Positions 1 through 5,218 of a stretch of 5,218 nucleotides of DNA are shown here, one piece after another. The notes below the pieces were generated by a model, which saw nothing but the letters and a program-made list of their open reading frames with translations, did no database searches and was not told the DNA's origin. The position numbers were made by a program, and so were the translations under genes. How positions within the stretch are numbered: position 1 is the stretch's first letter; every line of letters begins with the position of its first letter. The stretch is from Deferribacteres bacterium. GTDB lineage: Bacteria; Zhuqueibacterota; Zhuqueibacteria; Zhuqueibacterales; Geothermadaptataceae. The stretch lies in the NCBI GenBank assembly GCA_020633655.1, contig JACKDF010000058.1, forward strand, positions 1-5,218. The letters are read 5' to 3'.

Positions 1-1722
1 ACATTCAGTGTTCACAAAACCGCCTCAACCTTTCGAATTTTTTGTCTTGGTGGTTCTACAACGGCAGGATTCCCCTTCGATTGTCAGGTATCCTTTCCCC
101 AGCAGCTCCGTTACATACTGCAGCACAGTTATCCCCGATATCGATTTGAGGTCATCAATCTCGGAATTTCAGCAGTAAATAGTTATACCGTTGTCGATTT
201 GCTCCCTGATATTCTTGATTTGCAACCGGATTTAATTCTCATTTATATGGGACATAATGAGTTTTATGGGGCATATGGCAGTGCCTCATCTTTTGCATTG
301 CCTGGAAGTGACCAGTTTATTCGCTTATATTTGAACCTGCAAAAATTGCATACCACACAGCTGCTGAAGAGAGTAATTTCAGCCTTTTCCGGTGGTGACG
401 CGACACCGACGAAAAAAAGCATTTCATTAATGGCGGCGGTTGTGCAGGATCAGCAAATCGCATGGCGTTCGCAGAAATATCAGAAAACGATGCAGGCATT
501 TTCTAATAATCTTGAGCTCATCCTGAAGAATTGCGGCAATAATAGGGTGCCGGTTGTTATCAGCAACCTGGTTTCCAATATTCGTGATTTAAAACCGTTT
601 AGCGTAAATAGCAAAAACACGCAAGCACTTGGTGGTAAAAATTTGAAGGCGGCAGACAGCCTGTTTGCCGCAGCAAATTATTCCGCCAGCGCTGCAGCGT
701 ACCAGCAATTAGTGGCAGAGGATTCAAACGCTGTTGGTCTTTGGTTTAATTTGGGGAAAAGTTACAGCGCCATCGGCGATTCAGTGAAGGCCATGTCGGC
801 TTTCATGGAGGCAAAAGATCGCGATCAGATACGTTTCCGCGCATCGGAAGATGCCAATCGCATAATTAAAGATTTGGCGATTGAAAATAACGTTTCTTTT
901 TTGGATATGCAGAGGCAATTTGCTGCACGCTCTCGGTTTGGACTTGTGGGCAATAACCTGATTTGTGATCATTTGCATCCGAACCCGAATGGATATTATT
1001 TGATGGCAAAAGCATTTTACGAGCAGCTGCAGACGCTCAACTTATTGGAAAGCCGGGACTCTTCTTTTGTAATTCAGGATGCACCTTACTTTGTAACCGA
1101 TCTTGATTGGGATATTGGATTGCTGAAGATATATGAAATGGTAAACCGCTGGCCATTTGAGGAAAAGAAGGTGACATTTGACGATTATAAATCCTACGGT
1201 GAACCAAAAGCGACTGAAATTGCGCGACATTATTTATTCGAGGAAAATATCTGGTCGCGCGCGCACTATAAAATGGCCGATGGGTTTATTGAACAGGAAG
1301 CCTATGATAAAGCACGGCGTGAATATCTGGCAGTATCGGTTTTTGTCCCCGAGGATTCCTATCCTTACAATCGAGTTGCAAAAACCTATGAACTTGAGGG
1401 AAAATGGCGCGAACGGGAAATTTATCTCAATAAGGAATTGCGCTACTCCCCGGCGCGCGGCATGGTCTGGTATCAGATTGCCATGGCACAATACAATCAA
1501 AAACAGTACACTAACGCCGCTCAAAGTATGCTGAATGCGCTCAATGAGCGTGATTTAAACCAAAAGGAACGACTCAATGCGCGATGGCACATGGCTGGCT
1601 TTTATTATGAGGCCAGGCAATTGGACCAGGCCGTATCCATTTTACAAGGTATTTTGCGTGAAGTACCGAATTTTACTCCTGCAAAAGCTTTTCTGCAACG
1701 AATTGCGAAACTTAAAAAATAA
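1..1722 (+). CDS. SGNH/GDSL hydrolase-like protein with internal and C-terminal TPR repeats (5' end missing)
   Basis: The reading frame is open from base 1, so the true start lies upstream; 573 residues are visible, ending in LKK and TAA. SGNH family blocks are present in order (numbering from the first visible codon). Block I is LGGSTTAG with nucleophile Ser19. Block II is NLGISAVNS with Gly55. Block III is GHNE with Gly84 and Asn86. Block V is DHLHPN with Asp323 and His326. The Ser-Asp-His set plus the oxyanion Gly and Asn are therefore intact, which predicts an ester- or acyl-hydrolase; the substrate is unknown. About two TPR-like units (roughly residues 211-278) lie between blocks III and V. 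Four more follow the hydrolase domain: three exactly 34-residue units at 419-452, 453-486 and 487-520, then one near 523-557. From memory, similar SGNH-TPR proteins occur in several Gram-negative phyla without an assigned role. The missing N-terminus prevents judging whether it is secreted or membrane anchored. The fold is confident; the function is not. Confidence 0.88.
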   Translation, partial: TFSVHKTASTFRIFCLGGSTTAGFPFDCQVSFPQQLRYILQHSYPRYRFEVINLGISAVNSYTVVDLLPDILDLQPDLILIYMGHNEFYGAYGSASSFALPGSDQFIRLYLNLQKLHTTQLLKRVISAFSGGDATPTKKSISLMAAVVQDQQIAWRSQKYQKTMQAFSNNLELILKNCGNNRVPVVISNLVSNIRDLKPFSVNSKNTQALGGKNLKAADSLFAAANYSASAAAYQQLVAEDSNAVGLWFNLGKSYSAIGDSVKAMSAFMEAKDRDQIRFRASEDANRIIKDLAIENNVSFLDMQRQFAARSRFGLVGNNLICDHLHPNPNGYYLMAKAFYEQLQTLNLLESRDSSFVIQDAPYFVTDLDWDIGLLKIYEMVNRWPFEEKKVTFDDYKSYGEPKATEIARHYLFEENIWSRAHYKMADGFIEQEAYDKARREYLAVSVFVPEDSYPYNRVAKTYELEGKWREREIYLNKELRYSPARGMVWYQIAMAQYNQKQYTNAAQSMLNALNERDLNQKERLNARWHMAGFYYEARQLDQAVSILQGILREVPNFTPAKAFLQRIAKLKK

Positions 1723-1808
1723 AAAAAGGCGTTTTGCGCATTTCCCCGATTCTGGATTGAAATTTTGGATCTCAAGCTTGCTTAATTCACCAATACCAGA
1801 TTAGCGGC

Positions 1809-1820
1809 TGTTTTAAAACA
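1809..1820. repeat. perfect 12-bp palindrome TGTTTTAAAACA
   Basis: The sequence equals its own reverse complement over 12 bases. It lies 86 bases past the stop of the SGNH-TPR gene. It could be a protein-binding site or chance in AT-rich DNA; nothing nearby assigns it a role. Confidence 0.35.
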
Positions 1821-1857
1821 CATTACTTCTGATCCAAACGTCTATTTTCCAGAGCAA

Positions 1858-1920
1858 AAGCGTCCTCTTGGAGCGTAACACAAGTTCCATCCGGAGGGAC
1901 GCCTTCGTTCTATTTATTTT
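1858..1920 (+). terminator. possible terminator: long imperfect hairpin with T-rich tail
   Basis: The arms at 1858-1867 and 1894-1905 pair over about 10 bp with two single-base bulges. Their core is GCGTCC (1860-1865) against GGACGC (1897-1902). Inside the loop, TGGA (1869-1872) can pair with TCCA (1886-1889), giving a composite stem of about 14 bp closed by a 13-base loop. The + strand then becomes T-rich (TTCGTTC then TATTTATTTTT). This fits a weak Rho-independent terminator for the SGNH-TPR gene, although it lies about 135 bases after the stop and the T run is interrupted. It may instead be a dispersed intergenic palindromic element. Confidence 0.35.
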
Positions 1921-2031
1921 TAACTCAGCCCCAATTATCAGTGCTGCGCAACCCTTGACTCAATCAGACAGGTATGAAATAAATCCGCTTCAAGCATAAG
2001 ATGAACATAGCTGTGATCTGCTCCCAATTTT

Positions 2032-2069
2032 CTTATCAAATTGATAATGGTTACTTATTAATTTGATAA
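2032..2069. promoter_or_regulatory. tandem operator-like palindromes upstream of GH3-GH16 operon
   Basis: Two 16-base copies, CTTATCAAATTGATAA (2032-2047) and CTTATTAATTTGATAA (2054-2069), match at 14 of 16 positions. The first contains a perfect inverted repeat, TTATCAA-A-TTGATAA, with 7-bp arms. The second has the same symmetry with one mismatch. Their centres (2040 and 2062) are 22 bp apart, about two helical turns, so two dimers could bind the same face of the DNA. They lie about 160 bases before the GH3 start. This arrangement is typical of paired operators, most simply for a regulator of the beta-glucan operon. The regulator is not in the window and I do not recognise the motif. Confidence 0.5.
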
Positions 2070-2070
2070 C
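2041..2070 (+). promoter_or_regulatory. candidate sigma70-like promoter overlapping the palindromes
   Basis: TTGATA (2041-2046) resembles a -35 box (5 of 6 to TTGACA). GATAAC (2065-2070) is a weak -10 box (4 of 6 to TATAAT) at 18 bp spacing. Transcription would begin near 2077, leaving a leader of about 145 bases. Both elements fall inside the right halves of the two palindromes, so a bound regulator would block polymerase. If the host uses a Bacteroidetes-type sigma factor this match is meaningless; another AT-rich start nearer the gene (2095-2130) is equally possible. Confidence 0.22.
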
Positions 2071-2166
2071 CGAACGTAACATTGCCCATCATGTTCTTGT
2101 TTTAACTAAATAAAAATAATTAGTTTAAGAAGTTTGGTTTTTTCTGGCCTGAAAATTGATAATTGA

Positions 2167-2180
2167 TCGATTTTAATCGA
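2167..2180. repeat. inverted repeat TCGATTTTAATCGA in the GH3 leader
   Basis: Six-base arms TCGATT and AATCGA flank a TT centre, ending 42 bases before the GH3 start. It is preceded at 2156-2162 by TTGATAA, the same half-site found in the upstream palindromes. It could be an accessory binding site; as an RNA hairpin the 2-base loop is too tight for all six pairs to form. Confidence 0.3.
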
Positions 2181-2222
2181 AAATACCATCATCACAAAAT
2201 TTTAAGGGATGGGCATTGTGCC

Positions 2223-4496
2223 ATGCGTGTTTTCCTCTCATATCTAATTCTCAGTATTTCGCTCTTACTCAGTTCTGTTGCAACGACTCCGTTTGCATTT
2301 GCGCAAGATAAAAACACGGAAATAGAAAAGCGTGTTTCCGTGCTCCTTAAAGAAATGTCGCTTGAGGAAAAAGTCGGTCAGATGACCCAGGTTGCGATCA
2401 AAGTGGTGGCAGACACCTTGAGACCGCATGGAGGATGGCAGACTTTGGATGCCGCCAATTTACGCAAAGCCATCGTTGATTATCATGTCGGTTCCATCCT
2501 GAATGTTCATAACTCCGCATATACTCTCGAAAATTGGCACGAAATCATCAACCAGATTCAGGATGTCGCCACAAAGGAAACACGGCTGAGAATTCCGATT
2601 CTTTATGGTATTGACGCGATTCATGGCGCAAATTATACGACTGGTGCCACACTCTTTCCCCAGAGCATTGGAATGGCGGCAACCTGGAATCCTGAGCTCT
2701 TTCAAAAAACTGCAGAAATAACAGCCTATGAAATGCGAGCCTCCGGTATTCCGTGGAATTTTAATCCGGTACTCGGAGCAGGGCGACAGCCGGTTTGGTC
2801 TCGTTTGTGGGAGACTTATGGCGAAGATGCTTTTCTCGCATCGGCTATGGCACGCGCTTATGTTAAGGGTCTAGAGGGCCAGAACAATTCTATTGGCGAC
2901 AAAGACAAAGTCGCAGCTTGTATTAAGCATTATTTAGGGTACAGTTTTCCTCTATCCGGAAAGGACCGAACACCTGCCTATATTCCTGAACGCATGTTGC
3001 GCGAGCATTTTCTTCCTGTTTTTAAAGCCGGTGTGGATGCAGGTGCTTACTCGCTTATGGTCAATTCTTCTGAAATAAACGGTATCCCCGTGCACGGTAG
3101 TTATTATTATCTCACTGAGTTGTTGCGTGGGGAACTGGGATTTGAGGGTTTTATTGTTTCCGATTGGGAAGATGTAATTCGCCTGCACAAACGCCATCGA
3201 GTTGCAGCGACCCCAAAAGAAGCTGTGCGCCAGGCCGTCATGGCGGGTGTTGATATGAGCATGGTTCCCTTCGACTATACTTTTTATGACTATTTAGTGG
3301 AGTTGGTAAAGGAAGGCACCGTTCCCGAGTCGCGCATCGATGAGGCTGTCAGCCGGATTTTAACAGCAAAATTTAAACTGGGCTTGTTCGAGAATCCTTA
3401 TCCGGATAAATCGCTGGTTTCTGATTTCGCCAGTGATAAATTTCAAAAAACGGCCTTGAATGCTGCCTCTGAATCGATTACATTATTGCAAAACACGGAC
3501 AACCTGTTACCGCTGAAAAAACAAAGCACGATTTTAGTCACTGGCCCAACGGCAAATAAACTGTCAACCTTAAACGGTGGTTGGACAATTACCTGGCAGG
3601 GTAATGACGAAAGCTTGTATCCCAAAGAAAAAGATACAATCCTGGAAGCTGTGCAAAAGAAATTTGGCAAGGAAAACGTTTCCTATGCAGCCGGTGTTTC
3701 GTTCAGTGAAGAAATTGATATTCATGAAGCTGTGAAAAAAGCAAAAGAAGCGGATGTTGTGCTTCTCTGTTTAGGTGAAGATGCCTATTGTGAGGTGCCT
3801 GGTACAATTCCAGATTTGAGTATGTCTCCGGTACAATTAAAACTTGCAAAAGCCGTAGCCGAAACTGGCAAACCTGTCGTGCTCGTCCTGGCGGAAGGAC
3901 GTCCCCGTTTAATTAATGCTATCGCAGGTGAGATGGAGGCGATTCTCATGGCCTATTTACCCGGACTTGAGGGAGGCAGTGCGATTGCAGATATTATTGC
4001 GGGCGATGTCAACCCTTCCGGCAAACTCCCGATCACCTACCCGCGTTATCCCAATGATCTCACTCTATATGACCACAAAGTTAACGAAGTCGTTAAAGAA
4101 ATACGTGAGGCGAGTCCCTATAATCCTCAATTTGAATTTGGCATCGGTCTGAGTTATACGAATTTCACCTACAGCAATCTGCAACTCTCAAAAGATAAAA
4201 TTTCTCAAGGGGATGCCCTTGAAGTTCGAGTGCACGTGAAAAATACGGGTGATCGTGCTGGGAAGGAAGTTGTGCAGCTTTATCTGAGTGACTTGTATGC
4301 ATCCATAACGCCGTATGCGAAAAGGCTGAAGGGATTTCAAAAGATCGAATTAGAGCCCGGGGAGAGCAAGCAGGTTACTTTTATATTGAATGAATCGGAC
4401 TTCGCATTTATCGGTCTTGCTAATAAACCCGTAGTTGAACCTGGTGAATTCAAAGTATCCGTTGGTGGAATGAGCCGCAATTTTATTCTGGAGTAA
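2223..4496 (+). CDS. secreted GH3 beta-glucosidase / exo-beta-glucanase
   Basis: This 757-residue protein removes terminal glucose from beta-gluco-oligosaccharides with retention of configuration. The ATG at 2223 is chosen because it begins a signal peptide: Arg2, a hydrophobic core at about residues 3-19, and a signal peptidase I site AFA-Q after residue 27. An AAGGGATGGG stretch at 2204-2213 can serve as ribosome binding site. The (beta/alpha)8 domain spans about residues 30-390 and contains GIDAIHG with Asp131, SRLWETYGED (193-202), the Lys235-His236 pair and the nucleophile Asp314 in VSDWEDV. The alpha/beta sandwich domain (about 425-640) contains GEDAYCE, where Glu524 aligns with the acid/base of plant GH3 exoglucanases. 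A fibronectin type III-like domain (about 666-755) closes the protein, giving a BglX-like length. From memory the SDW region resembles Bacteroides GH3 enzymes of the BoGH3B type. It is intact and sits 6 bases before the GH16 gene, so beta-glucan oligosaccharides are the likely substrate. Family is certain; linkage preference is inferred. Confidence 0.95.
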   Translation: MRVFLSYLILSISLLLSSVATTPFAFAQDKNTEIEKRVSVLLKEMSLEEKVGQMTQVAIKVVADTLRPHGGWQTLDAANLRKAIVDYHVGSILNVHNSAYTLENWHEIINQIQDVATKETRLRIPILYGIDAIHGANYTTGATLFPQSIGMAATWNPELFQKTAEITAYEMRASGIPWNFNPVLGAGRQPVWSRLWETYGEDAFLASAMARAYVKGLEGQNNSIGDKDKVAACIKHYLGYSFPLSGKDRTPAYIPERMLREHFLPVFKAGVDAGAYSLMVNSSEINGIPVHGSYYYLTELLRGELGFEGFIVSDWEDVIRLHKRHRVAATPKEAVRQAVMAGVDMSMVPFDYTFYDYLVELVKEGTVPESRIDEAVSRILTAKFKLGLFENPYPDKSLVSDFASDKFQKTALNAASESITLLQNTDNLLPLKKQSTILVTGPTANKLSTLNGGWTITWQGNDESLYPKEKDTILEAVQKKFGKENVSYAAGVSFSEEIDIHEAVKKAKEADVVLLCLGEDAYCEVPGTIPDLSMSPVQLKLAKAVAETGKPVVLVLAEGRPRLINAIAGEMEAILMAYLPGLEGGSAIADIIAGDVNPSGKLPITYPRYPNDLTLYDHKVNEVVKEIREASPYNPQFEFGIGLSYTNFTYSNLQLSKDKISQGDALEVRVHVKNTGDRAGKEVVQLYLSDLYASITPYAKRLKGFQKIELEPGESKQVTFILNESDFAFIGLANKPVVEPGEFKVSVGGMSRNFILE
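4490..4493 (+). promoter_or_regulatory. ribosome binding site of GH16 inside the GH3 end
   Basis: GGAG overlaps the last sense codons of the GH3 gene, directly before its TAA, and lies 9 bases before the GH16 ATG. Ribosomes finishing GH3 would uncover or reuse this site, which points to translational coupling. Confidence 0.6.
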
Positions 4497-4502
4497 TATT
4501 TT

Positions 4503-5218
4503 ATGGCCTTTGATACCCCTTCAAAATATGTTCCTCGCACTTTTGTTTTTCTCGTTTTAATGCTTGTTACGCTGTTGCCGGGGTTGTTTGGACAGACGAA
4601 AAAATATCGTGGGGCTGAATATCGCAGTAATGAATCTTTCCAGTATGGACGTTTTGAAGTGCGTATGAAATCCGCTGGTGCCAGTGGTATGTTGTGTTCG
4701 TTTTTTACCTACAATGATGAGCAACCATTTTCCGTTGATAAGTGGAATGAAATCGATATTGAAATTCTTGGACGTTATCAGAATGAGGTGCAATTTAATA
4801 CGATCACTCCGGGACAGGTGAATCATGAACACAGGCATGTATTGCATTATAATCCGCATCTCTCTTTCCATGTTTATGGCTTTGAATGGACTCCGGATTA
4901 CGTTTCCTGGCTTGTGGATGGTTTCGAGGTTTATCGCCAAACAGGCGACCATATCGCAACGATGTACCGTACGCAAAAATTAATGATGAATATCTGGCCA
5001 CCGAATTACGTCGATTGGACGGGACCCCTGAGCGATGGATCATTGCCATTGTTCGGCTACTATGACTGGATTCGATATTCGGCGTACACACCAGGTGTCG
5101 GCGATAATTTTACACTGCAATGGACGGATGACCTTGATTCCTGGGATCAATCGCGATGGTCGAAGGCAACCCACACCTGGAATGGCAATAATTCTGATTT
5201 CATACCGGAAAATATTGT
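4503..5218 (+). CDS. secreted GH16 beta-1,3-1,4-glucanase (licheninase), circularly permuted type, 3' end missing
   Basis: The frame starts at ATG 4503, the first start after an in-frame stop, and is still open at the window end (238 residues). A signal peptide is visible: Arg12, a hydrophobic stretch at about 13-28, and probable cleavage near LFG-Q30/31. Mature sequence begins directly with the lichenase core: GAEYRSNESFQYGRFEVRMK, SFFTY, then WNEIDIEILG with nucleophile Glu83, Asp85 and acid/base Glu87. FHVYGFEWTPDYVSWLVDG (122-140), KLMMNIW (159-165) and YYDWIRY (186-192) follow. The enzyme is expected to cleave beta-1,4 bonds next to beta-1,3 bonds in mixed-linkage glucan. After the core, residues about 203-238 (FTLQWTDD, DSWDQSRWSK, TWNGNN) match the segment that is N-terminal in Bacillus lichenases, as in the Fibrobacter succinogenes enzyme. 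It shares an operon with the GH3 gene. The unseen C-terminus should supply the last core strand and perhaps an extra domain. Confidence 0.92.
   Translation, partial: MAFDTPSKYVPRTFVFLVLMLVTLLPGLFGQTKKYRGAEYRSNESFQYGRFEVRMKSAGASGMLCSFFTYNDEQPFSVDKWNEIDIEILGRYQNEVQFNTITPGQVNHEHRHVLHYNPHLSFHVYGFEWTPDYVSWLVDGFEVYRQTGDHIATMYRTQKLMMNIWPPNYVDWTGPLSDGSLPLFGYYDWIRYSAYTPGVGDNFTLQWTDDLDSWDQSRWSKATHTWNGNNSDFIPENI

Larger units (their letters stand above)
1723..2222. other. 500-base intergenic region between SGNH-TPR gene and GH3 operon
   Basis: No convincing gene is visible here on either strand; the open frames are short and lack ribosome binding sites. The left part holds a small palindrome and a long imperfect hairpin followed by a T-rich stretch. 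The right part, from about 2030, becomes very AT-rich and carries two operator-like palindromes, a possible promoter and a leader of roughly 150 bases before the GH3 start. The size and content suit the boundary between two transcription units plus a regulated promoter. Confidence 0.7.

Noticed and set aside
199..201. TTG at 199 as the start of the SGNH-TPR gene
   Set aside because: The frame is open back to base 1 and the upstream codons encode SGNH blocks I and II, including the catalytic serine.
1823..1909. Minus-strand 28-codon open frame through the composite hairpin
   Set aside because: It has no start codon or ribosome binding site; the open frame is probably a by-product of the GC-rich hairpin.
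2001..2066. 21-codon ORF as a leader peptide before the GH3 gene
   Set aside because: It has no clear ribosome binding site, ends inside the operator repeat and shows no attenuator hairpin after it.
2033..2069. FNR-type box
   Set aside because: FNR sites read TTGAT, four bases, ATCAA. Here the half-sites are in the opposite order (ATCAA then TTGAT) with a one-base centre.
2163..2222. Upstream TTG start adding 20 residues to the GH3 protein
   Set aside because: The added residues (with three consecutive histidines) would precede a complete signal peptide, and no ribosome binding site lies before 2163. The ATG at 2223 starts directly at the signal peptide.
4560..4562. Internal ATG as the GH16 start
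   Set aside because: It falls in the middle of the signal peptide hydrophobic core and would remove the basic N-terminal region; the ATG at 4503 has a well-placed GGAG.
4557..5091. Minus-strand open frames opposite the GH16 gene
   Set aside because: The + strand encodes an unmistakable GH16 catalytic domain across this stretch; the opposite frames show no domain or ribosome binding site.

Overview
The window carries three protein-coding genes, all on the + strand, with one long intergenic gap. The first and last genes run off the window edges. Two of the three encode secreted glycoside hydrolases with clear signal peptides. The gene types, the moderate base composition and the similarity of the last gene to a Fibrobacter enzyme suggest a Gram-negative polysaccharide-degrading bacterium, perhaps of the Fibrobacteres-Chlorobi-Bacteroidetes (FCB) group or a related candidate phylum. 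No rRNA or other taxonomic marker is present, so this placement is an inference.

Layout. Positions 1-1722 hold the 3' part of an SGNH/GDSL-type hydrolase that has TPR repeats both inserted in the hydrolase domain and at its C-terminus. Positions 1723-2222 are a 500-base non-coding region. It contains a long imperfect hairpin followed by a T-rich run, which may be a terminator. Further on it has two nearly identical operator-like palindromes spaced 22 bp apart, and a smaller palindrome in the probable leader of the next gene. Positions 2223-4496 hold a complete GH3 exo-acting beta-glucosidase. Positions 4503 to the window end hold the 5' part of a GH16 licheninase-like beta-glucanase, starting only 6 bases after the GH3 stop.

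How the genes work together. GH3 and GH16 look like one translationally coupled operon. The GH16 enzyme would cut mixed-linkage beta-1,3-1,4-glucan (or a related beta-glucan) into oligosaccharides outside the cytoplasm, and the GH3 enzyme would trim these to glucose. The paired palindromes upstream are candidate sites for a regulator that controls the operon. The SGNH-TPR gene is separated by the long gap and a possible terminator, so it is probably a separate unit.

The most notable observation is that the GH16 protein has the circularly permuted order known from the Fibrobacter succinogenes beta-glucanase. The segment that is N-terminal in Bacillus lichenases comes after the catalytic core here. 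I found no CRISPR array, tRNA, rRNA, insertion sequence or obvious new defence-type system.
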